Source: Fictibacillus enclensis
GTDB taxonomy: Bacteria > Bacillota > Bacilli > Bacillales > Fictibacillaceae
DNA length: 64,000 bases
Reading direction: 5' to 3'
NCBI RefSeq assembly: GCF_001457035.1
Contig: NZ_KQ758617.1
Span: forward strand, 434,001-498,000
The notes under the pieces were generated by a model. The model saw nothing but the letters and a program-made list of their open reading frames with translations. It was not told where the DNA came from and ran no database searches. The position numbers were made by a program, and so were the translations under genes. Of this stretch, positions 8,466 through 17,995 are shown one piece after another (the first letter of the stretch is position 1; each line of letters begins with the position of its first letter).

Positions 8466-8967
8466 ATGGCTCATAATATTGCTTCTTGTTTTGGCCGTTC
8501 CTTCCCTTTACTTAGCTGTTGTCCATTTCAGGTATCAGTCAAAAAGTGAGGCGCTGAAATCGGCGATTAATAAGGAAGCAGAAGAACTCAATACAAGAAA
8601 CTATCAATCTGTACCTGGTGAAAACAGTCCTTATTCGCTTGCCATCACAGATACTCCTCACCAAATTTATGTTTTTAAAATAACAAAACATTTCAGCAGA
8701 TATCATGCTGACCTGGCTCAAGTGAATAACCTGTATGAAAGCACCACTAAAAATTCGATGGTTTACGATAAAAATAGGCTGGCATTTGGTTTTGACAGTG
8801 AGAAGGCGAGGGATAAGGATATTTGGATAGAAGGCGAGAAAATGAAAACGGTCCCGCTGAGTTCTTTTTTTCAGAAAAGCCGTTATGCCTGGAACTATCG
8901 CAATCTATCATTTTATTATCCTGTACACCCGCTGCGGACCACTGCGGACCAGCCGGAATATCATTAA
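8455..8967 (+). CDS. Membrane-anchored protein of unknown function
   Basis: I do not recognise this family. From the GTG at 8455 it gives about 170 residues, with a TTG at 8437 as the alternative start. One N-terminal membrane segment (WLIILLLVLAVPSLYLAVV) is followed by a hydrophilic domain, presumably extracytoplasmic, with several Tyr and Lys residues and no recognised catalytic motif. Neither start has a good ribosome site of its own; translation may be coupled to the 24-codon frame at 8391. A weak hairpin with a T run (8973-9011) follows. It precedes a penicillin-binding protein gene but is separated from it by about 220 bases that appear to contain the latter's promoter. Confidence 0.6.
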   Translation: MNYKWLIILLLVLAVPSLYLAVVHFRYQSKSEALKSAINKEAEELNTRNYQSVPGENSPYSLAITDTPHQIYVFKITKHFSRYHADLAQVNNLYESTTKNSMVYDKNRLAFGFDSEKARDKDIWIEGEKMKTVPLSSFFQKSRYAWNYRNLSFYYPVHPLRTTADQPEYH

Positions 8968-9189
8968 AGCACAAACGGAACATGACCTCATCCGTTCTTG
9001 TTCTTTTTTTAAACGCATATTATGTAAGCAGTTGGATAAATCTAGTGCTTCTTACCTGTTTGTAATAAAGTTGTAACATTTCCGGGTGATATTCGTATGA
9101 TTTTCTATGAAAATAGTATAAAATTGGTGTTCAGGATAATATTAACTATTTCAGCATAGGGAATAACATGGAACAATTTAAGGAGAGTT

Positions 9190-11679
9190 ATGATGGAAAA
9201 GAATAATTCAGCTTCAAGAATGGAAAGAAGAAAACAGAACAAAAAGCCACCCAAGCGTTTTCGAAAATTCCTAACATACACTGCAGTAACTTTTCTTGTT
9301 CTCTTTCTTGTCATAGTCGTTGGCGGCGGCATCACGGTCTTTTCAATGATCAAAAATGCCCCGGAATTGAATGCACAAAACTTAAAGTATGCAAGCTCTT
9401 CTACCGTGTATGATATGAACAGTAAAAAGGTCATATCGATCAACGGAAAGGAAAAACGGGATTATGCATCAATCAAGGACATTCCACCCCGCGTGAGAAA
9501 TGCCTTTATCGCGACAGAGGATGTCCGCTTTTATAAGCACTCAGGGATTGATCCCAAACGTGTAGCGGGTGCGATTATGTCAAACATTACACACGGCTTT
9601 GGATCAGAGGGAGCAAGTACCATTACCCAGCAGGTCATCAAGAACTCTTTTCTTTCACCGGAAAAAACGGTAACACGAAAGATTCAGGAGGCCTATCTCG
9701 CCTTAAAGCTTGAGCGGGAATACTCCAAAGATCAGATTCTCGAATTCTATTTAAACAAGATTTATTTTGGCCATGGAGCATACGGTGTTAAAACAGCTGC
9801 TAAAGTGTACTTTGATAAGTCACTCGATCAACTGACAACCAGCGAGATTGCGCTGCTTGCGGGATTGCCGCAGCGCCCGAACGGCTATGATCCTGTTAAA
9901 CGTCCGGATCTGGCGAAAGATCGTAGAAATGTCGTTCTGTCACTTATGGAGAAGAATGGATACATTTCAGAGCAGGAAAAAGAGAAAGCACAGTCTGTGC
10001 CAATAGAAAAGATGGTTGTTAAACAAAAAGAAGAGACGGGTCCAAGATATGAAGCTTTCCTTCAACAGGTAATTGATGACGCTGAAAAGGAAGGCATTTC
10101 TGAAAAAGATTTGTTTGAGGGCGGCCTGAAAATCTACACCACACTGGACCCGGATGCCCAGTCACAGGCTGAAAAAATCCTGAGTACCGACGATTATGTT
10201 GTGTACCCGGACAAACAATTTCAGGCAGGTGTCGTACTTCTTGATACAAAAACCGGAGAGATCCGTGCGATTGGCGGAAACCGTCTGAGTGAAAAAGAAC
10301 AAGTGTCGAGAGGATTCAACTATGCCACAGACACACAGAGACAGCCTGGCTCAACCATTAAGCCGGTGTTAGATTACGGTCCTGCGATTGAATACCTGAA
10401 GTGGTCCACGAACACACCAATCAAGGATGAACCGCTTGAAATCAACGGTAAGCAAGTGCAGAACTGGGATAAATCCTACCATGGTACCCTTACGATGAGA
10501 GAAGCGCTTGTGCAATCCTACAATATCCCAGCCATTAAAGCCTACCAGGCGGTTGGTGAAGATAACGCGAAGAAGTTTGCCAATAATTTGGGGCTTGGAT
10601 TGGATAAGATTTACCCGTCGTATGCGATCGGCGGATTTGAAACCGGTGTGTCGCCATTGAAGATGGCAGGTGCATTTTCCGCCTTTGGAAACCAAGGGGT
10701 TTATAATCAGCCGACAACCCTTCGAAAGATTGAATATCCTAATGGTAAAGTCCGCGAGATTAAACATAAACCGAAAAAAGCGATGAGCGATTACACCGCA
10801 TATATGGTAACCGACATGCTGAAGAGCGTAGTGAGCAGAGGAACCGGCCGGATGGCCCAGATTCCTGGACTGGATGTTGCCGGAAAAACAGGAACGACCA
10901 ACCTGCCGCAAGGTGTGTATGGCAATGGTTCGAGTGACTCCTGGTTTGTCGGCTATACGACCCGCTATACAGCAGCGGTATGGACCGGGTATGACAAGAC
11001 CGGATCAAACATGTATGTACGAAAAGACGATCAGGTAATCGCCAAGTTGATTTTCAAGCAGCTTATGTCCCATGCTTCCCAAGGGAAAATGACTGCTGAT
11101 TTTGAAAAACCGGGTTCAGTGGTAGCCCGCGGCTCTGAGCTGTATGTTCAAGGTACCTCTGTACCGGCTTTAGCTCAGCCGAAATACGCAAAGAGTGATG
11201 AGGATACATCGAAATCGGATCAAACCGAAGAGGCGAAAAAGGAAGAAGACGCCACTAAAGAAAAAGATAAAAAAGAAGAAGAAAAGAAAACGGATCAAGA
11301 GAAGCCAAAGGATGATGGAACAACCACCACGACTCCTGATACCCCGGCAACGCCGCCAAAGGATGATCAGGGCGGCAGCGATCAGGGAGGAAATGGAGAC
11401 AACGGGCAAGGAGCATCCAATCAGGATGGCGGCAATAACCAGGATGACGGAACCAATCAGGACGGTGGAACGGATCAGGGAGGGGACAACGGGCAGGACG
11501 GTGGCCAGCAGGATAAACCTGACACACCAGTCACACCGCCAAAGGACGATAATAAACCAGACAAACCAGCCAAGCCAGAGAAACCAACCGAGCCGACCAC
11601 ACCTCCGAAAAAAGATACGATTCAGTCAAACAGCGTAAGCAGCAACCGCAGTAAAGCCCAATCAGATACGAGCAATTAA
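9190..11679 (+). CDS. Class A penicillin-binding protein (transglycosylase/transpeptidase)
   Basis: An 829-residue bifunctional peptidoglycan synthase. A cytoplasmic Arg/Lys-rich N-terminus is followed by one membrane helix (about residues 28-52). The GT51 glycosyltransferase domain contains ATEDVRFYKHSG (near 108) and STITQQVIKN, and the transpeptidase domain contains SxxK as STIKP (near 388), SxN as SYN, and KTGTT (near 563). The last 150 residues are low complexity: a charged KKEE stretch, then Asp/Gln/Gly-rich and Pro/Lys-rich segments, probably a wall-spanning linker. The ATG at 9190 follows AAGGAGAGTT. It polymerises and cross-links lipid II strands at the outer membrane face. It resembles PBP1a (PonA), but the recU neighbour of classical ponA is absent, so it may be a second class A PBP. 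Confidence 0.93.
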   Translation: MMEKNNSASRMERRKQNKKPPKRFRKFLTYTAVTFLVLFLVIVVGGGITVFSMIKNAPELNAQNLKYASSSTVYDMNSKKVISINGKEKRDYASIKDIPPRVRNAFIATEDVRFYKHSGIDPKRVAGAIMSNITHGFGSEGASTITQQVIKNSFLSPEKTVTRKIQEAYLALKLEREYSKDQILEFYLNKIYFGHGAYGVKTAAKVYFDKSLDQLTTSEIALLAGLPQRPNGYDPVKRPDLAKDRRNVVLSLMEKNGYISEQEKEKAQSVPIEKMVVKQKEETGPRYEAFLQQVIDDAEKEGISEKDLFEGGLKIYTTLDPDAQSQAEKILSTDDYVVYPDKQFQAGVVLLDTKTGEIRAIGGNRLSEKEQVSRGFNYATDTQRQPGSTIKPVLDYGPAIEYLKWSTNTPIKDEPLEINGKQVQNWDKSYHGTLTMREALVQSYNIPAIKAYQAVGEDNAKKFANNLGLGLDKIYPSYAIGGFETGVSPLKMAGAFSAFGNQGVYNQPTTLRKIEYPNGKVREIKHKPKKAMSDYTAYMVTDMLKSVVSRGTGRMAQIPGLDVAGKTGTTNLPQGVYGNGSSDSWFVGYTTRYTAAVWTGYDKTGSNMYVRKDDQVIAKLIFKQLMSHASQGKMTADFEKPGSVVARGSELYVQGTSVPALAQPKYAKSDEDTSKSDQTEEAKKEEDATKEKDKKEEEKKTDQEKPKDDGTTTTTPDTPATPPKDDQGGSDQGGNGDNGQGASNQDGGNNQDDGTNQDGGTDQGGDNGQDGGQQDKPDTPVTPPKDDNKPDKPAKPEKPTEPTTPPKKDTIQSNSVSSNRSKAQSDTSN

Positions 11680-11686
11680 ACGATAG

Positions 11687-11722
11687 AAGCAGATTTCCAA
11701 TTACGGAAATCTGCTTTTTTTA
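11687..11722 (+). terminator. Terminator after penicillin-binding protein
   Basis: AAGCAGATTTCC (11687-11698) and GGAAATCTGCTT (11705-11716) form a perfect 12-bp stem with a 6-base loop, followed by a T run. Confidence 0.9.
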
Positions 11723-11798
11723 TAGGCAGAGTGTGGGATTAGCATAAAAAGGTTTGGGTATATACATAGAGTAGAGATGAACGATTAAAGGAGTGAGC

Positions 11799-13457
11799 AT
11801 GTTGGCAGAAAGAAAGACATTAGGATTGTATTTACTGGATTGCTTAAAGAAAGAAGGAATTCAAGAAATTTTCGGTGTACCGGGAGATTACAACTTTTCC
11901 CTGCTTGATACGCTGAAAGATTATGAAGGGATTCAATTTGTAAACAACAGAAATGAATTGAACGCTGGCTATGCGGCAGATGCCTATGCCCGGCTGAACG
12001 GAATCTCTGCTCTCATAACGACGTTTGGAGTGGGAGAGTTGAGCGCATGCAATGCGATTGCGGGTTCATACAGTGAAAGCGTCCCGGTAATCCACATTGT
12101 TGGTTCTCCCAAGTCAGCCATGCAGGAGGAAAAGGCACTTGCCCACCATACGCTGATGGACAGGGACTTTGATGTGTTCAGGAAAGTGTATGACAACCTC
12201 ACTGCTTATACAGCGGTTTTGACACCGGAAAACGCCGCACGGGAAATACCGGCTGCCATTGAGGTAGCGAAGAAAAAGAAAAAACCAGTGTATCTAAGTG
12301 TTGCCATTGATCTGGTCACACAGCCCATCATCCCTTCCGAAAAACAGACCATTGAGGAGGGCACAAAGGACTCTGCTTTAAAAGCGGCGATCGCCCACAG
12401 CAATACGTTGCTGGCTGGCGCAAAAAATGCCGTCATTCTGGCGGACATGAAAACGATCAGATACGGCCTGCAGGATCTGGTACAGCAGCTGGCTGAGCAA
12501 TGGAACGTTCCCGTCACCTCTTCCATGCAGGGGAAAAGCGCCTTTGATGAGAGCCATCCACAGTACATAGGAGTATACGGCGGGGCGTTTGGAGATCAGG
12601 AAGTGACAAAGATTGTAGAAGGTGCTGATACGGTCATCGCGGTCGGAGCATTATGGTCAGATGTGAACACATCCAAAAATACCATCAAGCTTGATCCGCT
12701 CAAAGTGGTGGAAATACAGCCGGACTCCGTAAAAGTGGGAGAAGCAAGCTATATGAAGATCCAGGCTGCCGATTTTATCCGGGAATTAAGCGGTATAGGA
12801 TTCAAGCAGGAAGGTAAGCTGCCTGAGACTTCGTTTCCGTATGACACCGTTACAGGAGGAGCAGAGGAACCAATCAGGGCGGCCTCCTATTATCCAAGGA
12901 TTCAGCACATGCTGAAGGAGAATGATGTCATCGTAACGGAAACAGGCACCTTTTCTTATGGGATGTCACAGGTGAGGCTGCCTAAAGGTGCAACCTATAT
13001 TGCTCAGGGGGGCTGGCAAAGCATAGGTTACGCGACACCGGCTGCTTTTGGGTCATGCATCGCCGCCAGGGACCGGCGAGTCCTGCTCTTTACAGGGGAT
13101 GGTTCACTTCAGCTGACCGTCCAGGAAATCAGCTCGATGCTTGAGAATGACTGCAAACCCATCATTTTTGTTTTAAACAATGACGGCTATACGATTGAAA
13201 AATACCTGAATGTCCAGGTGAAAGTGGAAAAACAAACCTACAATGAAATTCCGATGTGGAACTATACGAAACTGCCGGAGGTATTTGGCAGAGACGTGTT
13301 TACCGCACAGGTAAAAACAAACGCTCAGCTGGATGAAGCCATTTCACAAGTGGAAAAATTAAACGGTGAACAATTCTGCCTGATCGAGCTCATTGTGGAC
13401 GACCCGATGGATGCACCGTCCTATCTGCAAAAGATGCAGGAGGCAATGGAACAGTAA
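11799..13457 (+). CDS. ThDP-dependent 2-keto acid decarboxylase (indolepyruvate/pyruvate decarboxylase type)
   Basis: About 552 residues with the three-domain ThDP enzyme layout. The N-terminal domain has FGVPGDYNFSLLD and the cofactor-activating Glu in NRNELNAGYAADAYAR (near 52). The His-His pair LAHHTLMDRDF is typical of pyruvate/indolepyruvate decarboxylases. The C-terminal GDGSLQLTVQEIS..NNDGYTIE motif (near 432) binds Mg-ThDP. The HH pair separates it from acetolactate synthases. It converts a 2-keto acid to the aldehyde plus CO2; indolepyruvate, phenylpyruvate and branched-chain keto acids are usual substrates. I prefer the ATG at 11799 (AAAGGAG, 5-base spacer) over the GTG at 11793. 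A P450 gene follows 78 bases later and may share the transcript. Confidence 0.9.
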   Translation: MLAERKTLGLYLLDCLKKEGIQEIFGVPGDYNFSLLDTLKDYEGIQFVNNRNELNAGYAADAYARLNGISALITTFGVGELSACNAIAGSYSESVPVIHIVGSPKSAMQEEKALAHHTLMDRDFDVFRKVYDNLTAYTAVLTPENAAREIPAAIEVAKKKKKPVYLSVAIDLVTQPIIPSEKQTIEEGTKDSALKAAIAHSNTLLAGAKNAVILADMKTIRYGLQDLVQQLAEQWNVPVTSSMQGKSAFDESHPQYIGVYGGAFGDQEVTKIVEGADTVIAVGALWSDVNTSKNTIKLDPLKVVEIQPDSVKVGEASYMKIQAADFIRELSGIGFKQEGKLPETSFPYDTVTGGAEEPIRAASYYPRIQHMLKENDVIVTETGTFSYGMSQVRLPKGATYIAQGGWQSIGYATPAAFGSCIAARDRRVLLFTGDGSLQLTVQEISSMLENDCKPIIFVLNNDGYTIEKYLNVQVKVEKQTYNEIPMWNYTKLPEVFGRDVFTAQVKTNAQLDEAISQVEKLNGEQFCLIELIVDDPMDAPSYLQKMQEAMEQ

Positions 13458-13535
13458 CGCTGTAACCCTTGATTGCAAACTTAAAAACGAGGGTATCATT
13501 TAAAGAGAATTCCGATGGAAAGGATGTGGAAGAAC

Positions 13536-14810
13536 ATGAGCAAACAATTAAACATACCAAAGGAAGAAGGATTGGACCACAGTTTGGCTCTCATACAGGA
13601 AGGATATCAATATATTACGAGCCGCCGGACGAAATTCAAGTCGGACCTTTTTGAAACCCGCCTTCTGGGGCAGAAGGTCGTCTGCATTGGCGGACAAGAG
13701 GGGGCCGAGCTTTTCTATGACAACGAAAAGTTCGAAAGGAAAGGGGCCGTGCCGAAGCGGATTCAAAAATCTCTTTTTGGAGAAAACGCGATCCATACGC
13801 TGGACGGAGAAGCGCATGAACATCGCAAGCTTTTATTTATGTCCTTGATGACGGAAGAAAGGCTGGAGCTGCTTGCCGAACTGACGAGAGAAGAATGGAG
13901 GCTCGCAGCGGCCGAGTGGGCGAAGATGGAACAAGTCGTCCTTTTTGACGAGGTACAGCAAATACTGTGCCGGGTGGCCTGCAGGTGGGCAGGTGTTCCG
14001 ATTGATGCCATTGAGGTTAAGCCGTTGGCCAGAGATTTTATTGCGATGGTCGATGCATTTGGCGCTGTCGGGCCAAGGCATCAGAAAGGGCGCAAGGCGA
14101 GAAAGAAGATGGAAGATTATTTTAAAGGGCTGATTATTGAAATACGTCATAGAAGAATAGAGCCGATTGAAGGCACGGCGCTTCACAAAATAGCATGGCA
14201 TCGCGATCATAAGGAGAAGCATCTGGACGAACATACCGCTGCAGTCGAGCTATTGAATGTCCTGCGTCCGATCGTAGCGATTACGTACTTAGTAACGTTC
14301 GGTGCCCTTGCGCTGTTTGAGCATAATGTGTGGAAGGAAAAGCTGCAGAGCGGTGATGAAGAGAGCGTTCAGATGTTTGCTCAGGAAGTGAGACGCTTCT
14401 ATCCGTTTGCTCCTTTCCTTGGTACGAAAGTGAAGAATGGATTTGAATGGAAGGGCCATACATTTGAAAAAGGGCAGCTTGTTCTCCTCGATGTATACGG
14501 GACTAACCATGATAACCGGCTTTGGGAAGAACCTTATGTGTTCAACCCTGAACGATTCAGGAACTGGAACGGGGGAATGTTTGACCTGATTCCCCAAGGC
14601 GGGGGAGATGAGTACACTGGACACCGCTGTCCGGGTGAAATGGCAACCATTCAGGTTATGAAAACAAGCTTTTCGTTTTTAACTAACGAAATGATCTACA
14701 ATGTACCAGTGGGCCAGGATTTAAGCTACAGTCTTTCTCGAATGCCCACTTATCCGGAGAGCGGGTTCATCATTCAGGGAGTCAGCATAAAAAGCCAAAC
14801 AACGGTATAA
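13536..14810 (+). CDS. Fatty acid peroxygenase, cytochrome P450 CYP152 family
   Basis: About 424 residues, closely following the plan of B. subtilis YbdT/CypC (P450 BS-beta): LDHSLALIQEGY and FETRLLG at the start, PKRIQKSLFGENAIHTLDGEAHEHRKL, the Arg-Pro pair in NVLRPIVAITY (near 243-244) that anchors the fatty acid carboxylate in this family, and the heme-ligand Cys in GHRCPGE (near 365). CYP152 enzymes use hydrogen peroxide rather than a reductase to hydroxylate fatty acids at alpha/beta positions. The start at 13536 is preferred because it matches the family N-terminus; ATG 13515 in the same frame is the alternative. A terminator follows at 14829. Confidence 0.93.
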   Translation: MSKQLNIPKEEGLDHSLALIQEGYQYITSRRTKFKSDLFETRLLGQKVVCIGGQEGAELFYDNEKFERKGAVPKRIQKSLFGENAIHTLDGEAHEHRKLLFMSLMTEERLELLAELTREEWRLAAAEWAKMEQVVLFDEVQQILCRVACRWAGVPIDAIEVKPLARDFIAMVDAFGAVGPRHQKGRKARKKMEDYFKGLIIEIRHRRIEPIEGTALHKIAWHRDHKEKHLDEHTAAVELLNVLRPIVAITYLVTFGALALFEHNVWKEKLQSGDEESVQMFAQEVRRFYPFAPFLGTKVKNGFEWKGHTFEKGQLVLLDVYGTNHDNRLWEEPYVFNPERFRNWNGGMFDLIPQGGGDEYTGHRCPGEMATIQVMKTSFSFLTNEMIYNVPVGQDLSYSLSRMPTYPESGFIIQGVSIKSQTTV

Positions 14811-14828
14811 AAAAGAGAAGTAAAGCAG

Positions 14829-14856
14829 AAAACAGCCCATTTCAGGGCTGTTTTTG
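14829..14856 (+). terminator. Terminator after P450 gene
   Basis: AAAACAGCCC (14829-14838) and GGGCTGTTTT (14845-14854) flank a 6-base loop; a T run follows. Confidence 0.85.
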
Positions 14857-14927
14857 TGTGTTTTATAGAATTGAGAGCATTTAGCCTGGGTGAAATCAGG
14901 ACAGGGAGCCATTTACAAGCCGGTTTG

Positions 14928-15011
14928 GAAGATTTACTTTCCCAAACGAAGAACTTACTGGCCGAAATTCGAAATTTACTGGCCAAACACAGAATCCTTC
15001 TGTCCAACTCC
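14928..15011. repeat. Four degenerate tandem units of about 21 bases
   Basis: Between the convergent P450 and PepF genes are four head-to-tail units: 14928-14947, 14948-14970, 14971-14991 and 14992-15011. The common core is GAA..TTACTGGCCAAAC: unit 1 has GATTTACTTTCCCAAAC, unit 2 AACTTACTGGCCGAAA, unit 3 ATTTACTGGCCAAAC, and unit 4 TCCTTCTGTCCAAC. Spacing is 20-23 bases. No long open frame or hairpin explains them. Confidence 0.6.
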
Positions 15012-15027
15012 TCATTATGTTAACTGC

Positions 15028-16821
15028 TTATACTCGTGAAAATTCCTCAACCAGATCTCCAAAGCGGTTCAGCGCATTCACGATAGGCTCTGGTGTCGAA
15101 AGGTCGACTCCCGTCTTTTTCAAGAGCTCAAGCGGATAGTCGGAGCTCCCGCTTTTCAGGAACTCCAGGTACGCTTCAAGGGTTTCTAAATCTCCCTCAA
15201 GGATCTTTGTTGCGAGATGAATGGCAGAGGCAAACCCGGTTGCGTATTTGTATACATAAAACGGACGGTAAAAGTGAGGAATTCGTGACCAGCCATATTT
15301 TACTTCCTCATCGAACATTACGGTTTCTCCGTTGTATTCCCTGAACAGCTGTTCATAGACCTGGCTGAAAACCTCAGCATTCAGCGGCTGCCCCTGTTCG
15401 GCAAGCTCATGGGTTTTCATTTCAAACTCTGCAAACATGACCTGCGTAAAGAGCGTGCCCTTGAATTGGTCGATAAAATGGTTCAAAAGATGCTTACGGA
15501 TTTGAGGATTTTCTTCTTTATTGAGCAGGTAATTGATCAGCAGCACTTCATTGACCGTGGAAGCCACCTCCGCCACAAAAATGCTGTAGCCTGCCGTGAT
15601 CTTCGGCTGATGCTTGTTGGAATAATAGCTGTGCATGGCGTGGCCCATCTCGTGGGCAAGGGTAAACAAGCTGTCCAAATCGTCCTGATGGTTGAGCAGG
15701 ACAAACGGATGCACACCGTACAATCCGAGGTTGTAGGCACCAGACCGCTTTCCGGGCGTTTCCCGGACATCAATATACCGTGCGTCTTTAAATTCCTTGA
15801 GCTTGATCACATAATCACTGCCTAGCGGGGCGAGCGCTTTCAGCATCGTTTGATAGGCTTCTTCATAAGAGATATCCAGCTTGACGCCAGCAACTAGCGG
15901 CGTGCTCAAGTCATATTGGCGCAGTTCATCGAGTCCAAGCTTTTCTTTTCGAAGCGCACTGTATTGGTGCATGGAACCGATGTTTTCTTTGGTCGTGCGA
16001 ATCAGGTTTTCGTACACTTCCTTTGGGACATTATCACCGAACAGTCCTTTTTCAAGAGCGGACGGGTAGTTTCGGATTTCTGCTACGGCTACATTGTTTT
16101 TGATGGCCGCCGAAAGCGTCGAAGCAATGGTATTTTTAAGAGATAAGTAAGGCTTGTAGTAAGCTTTGTAAGCTTCTTTCCGTACATTGCGGTCCTCATC
16201 TTCAATTAATTTGGAATACATGCCCCGTGTCAGTTCTACTTTTTCTCCATCTGGCTTTGTGACCTCGCCAAATTGGATGTCGGCATTGTTAATCATGTTA
16301 AATGTACCGCTTGGGGAAGAGAGGGCTTCTCCGAGGCGGGAGACAACCTGTTCCTGCTCTTTGCTCAGGATATGGGATTTGTAGCGGAACGAATCAAATA
16401 GATCTTCTTCAAAATAGCGCAGTCCTTCTTCTTCTGCGATGTACGCTTTTAGTTGTTCCTCGTCGAGGCTTAAAAGGAAAGGCATGAAGAAGGAGGTAGC
16501 CGAACTGATTTTTACCCCGGCATGCTTGGCCCGGTCGAGCAGAGACTGAGCTTGGGAATCACGGGTATCGACATCCACGCTCAGCATGGCATAGACATAA
16601 ACCTTGTTAAACATGAGAGAAAGGCTTTCCTGCTTTGTAAGAAACTCCAGCAGGGATTTTGCAGAATTAATGTTTCCATCATAATTCTTTAATTCTTGGG
16701 CTTGTTCTTTTACCGTTTCGAAATCCTTCTCCCATTCAGGAAGGGAAGGGTAAATATCGTTCAGGTTCCACTTTTCTTGAACGGGTACCTCTTTTCTTGA
16801 TAGGTAGGTTGTCATAAACAT
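15028..16821 (-). CDS. pepF: Oligoendopeptidase F (M3B metallopeptidase)
   Basis: A 597-residue cytosolic zinc peptidase. The N-terminal half has the helical oligoendopeptidase F domain (WNLNDIYPSLPEWEKDF onward) and the C-terminal half has the M3 catalytic domain with HEMGHAMHS, the HExxH zinc motif, near residue 390. It degrades short peptides of roughly 6-17 residues. Two in-frame starts are possible: ATG 16821 (8 bases after the first AGGAG) and ATG 16815 (8 bases after AAGGAG); both give essentially the same protein. The gene is monocistronic or follows the MnmH gene on the same strand. Length and motifs are normal for the family. Confidence 0.95.
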   Translation of the reverse strand: MFMTTYLSRKEVPVQEKWNLNDIYPSLPEWEKDFETVKEQAQELKNYDGNINSAKSLLEFLTKQESLSLMFNKVYVYAMLSVDVDTRDSQAQSLLDRAKHAGVKISSATSFFMPFLLSLDEEQLKAYIAEEEGLRYFEEDLFDSFRYKSHILSKEQEQVVSRLGEALSSPSGTFNMINNADIQFGEVTKPDGEKVELTRGMYSKLIEDEDRNVRKEAYKAYYKPYLSLKNTIASTLSAAIKNNVAVAEIRNYPSALEKGLFGDNVPKEVYENLIRTTKENIGSMHQYSALRKEKLGLDELRQYDLSTPLVAGVKLDISYEEAYQTMLKALAPLGSDYVIKLKEFKDARYIDVRETPGKRSGAYNLGLYGVHPFVLLNHQDDLDSLFTLAHEMGHAMHSYYSNKHQPKITAGYSIFVAEVASTVNEVLLINYLLNKEENPQIRKHLLNHFIDQFKGTLFTQVMFAEFEMKTHELAEQGQPLNAEVFSQVYEQLFREYNGETVMFDEEVKYGWSRIPHFYRPFYVYKYATGFASAIHLATKILEGDLETLEAYLEFLKSGSSDYPLELLKKTGVDLSTPEPIVNALNRFGDLVEEFSRV

Positions 16822-16942
16822 AGCTCCTTCTCCTGTAAGTTATCCTTATTCCTTTAAGTGTATTATAGGCAGGGCAAAATGAGTATCAATATGCTGAATG
16901 AGTGTGGGGAAATGTAAGAAAAGCCGGCCGGAACCGTAAAAA

Positions 16943-17995
16943 TTACAGTACCGTATGAGCCGGCTGACGCTTTTCAATAATCTCTTTAATTTTTACAATG
17001 GCCTCGCTGCTGTTTTGGACACGCAGGTTGATCCGTTTATTCTCATCATAATTATTTTCATGAAATTCGTATCGTGGATCGTAATAATGCTCCAATAGCA
17101 GTCGGACCGCAGCATGATAGTCTCCGCTCTTCAAATCTTCTTCAATTTGGGCAGCAATCGGAGTATGAATTCTCCGTTTAATACGCATGAAAGCTTCCAG
17201 GCATTCCTCGTGATGCTCCCATGGAAGGTAATCCTCCAAAATATGGTTCACGCGTTCGCTGATCGGCATGTCGATAAAAATATGCAAGCCCTTTTGTTTC
17301 TTCTGAGACACAAACCCGGGCAGAACCACCTTGCCCACTCGTTTGCTTTCGGCTTCCATCAGGATATAAGGTGAAGATTTAAGCTTGTCCAACTCATGAA
17401 AGAGAAGGGATTCGAACATTTTTTGGTTGTTGGGCTCAAGGCCGATCTCACCAAAAATCGAACCTCTGTGGCCGGCAAGGCCTTCCAGGTCCAAAACCGG
17501 ATACTCTTGTTTCGCCAATTCCTGGAGAATCAAAGTTTTTCCTGTTCCAGTATTTCCGTGCAGGACATAAGCTTCGGGTGTGAAATCGATAGCATCAAGC
17601 TGTTTGACAATCCATTGCCGATAAGTACGAAAGCCCCCTTGCAGGCGTTGCGCATGAATCCCCATAAGATCGAGTACAGTTGCTGCCGTCCGGCTTCTCA
17701 TGCCCCCGCGCCAGCAAAACACGGCTTTTGGACCGTCGATCGCGGCAAAGGTTTTAATGAAATGAGGAAGCTTGGCCGAAAAGATTTCAAGGCCTCGTTC
17801 TTTAGCCGCTTCCGAGCTATTCTGTTTATAGATGGTTCCCACTTCTGCCCGTTCCTCTTCATTAAAGAGGGGAATGTTCAAACTTCCCGGTATGGTGGAA
17901 TCTTTATATTCCGATGGAGACCGCACATCGATGAGAGTAATCTCATTATTATTGTAAGCAGCCATTAATTCTTCGATTGCAATATCTTGAAACAC
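16943..17995 (-). CDS. mnmH: tRNA 2-selenouridine synthase (rhodanese plus P-loop)
   Basis: A 350-residue two-domain protein matching MnmH/SelU (YbbB). The N-terminal rhodanese domain has DVRSPSEY, IPGSLNIPLFNEEERAEVG and the active loop CWRGGMRSR carrying the catalytic Cys. The following domain has a Walker A motif, GNTGTGKT, and the family signature EAESKRVGKVVLP. In E. coli the enzyme geranylates 2-thiouridine at tRNA position 34 and exchanges it for selenium using selenophosphate. No selD lies in the window, so whether selenation or only the geranyl step occurs here is open. The stop overlaps a hairpin (16919-16968) that ends the minus-strand transcript. It diverges from the permease gene at 18164. 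Confidence 0.93.
   Translation of the reverse strand: MFQDIAIEELMAAYNNNEITLIDVRSPSEYKDSTIPGSLNIPLFNEEERAEVGTIYKQNSSEAAKERGLEIFSAKLPHFIKTFAAIDGPKAVFCWRGGMRSRTAATVLDLMGIHAQRLQGGFRTYRQWIVKQLDAIDFTPEAYVLHGNTGTGKTLILQELAKQEYPVLDLEGLAGHRGSIFGEIGLEPNNQKMFESLLFHELDKLKSSPYILMEAESKRVGKVVLPGFVSQKKQKGLHIFIDMPISERVNHILEDYLPWEHHEECLEAFMRIKRRIHTPIAAQIEEDLKSGDYHAAVRLLLEHYYDPRYEFHENNYDENKRINLRVQNSSEAIVKIKEIIEKRQPAHTVL

Noticed and set aside
11195-11638. 147-codon frame of Arg/Lys/Thr-rich composition in the PBP tail
   Set aside because: It arises from the low-complexity repeats of the penicillin-binding protein in another frame.
14928-15011. CRISPR array interpretation of the 21-base units
   Set aside because: Units are contiguous without spacers, degenerate, and no cas gene is present.
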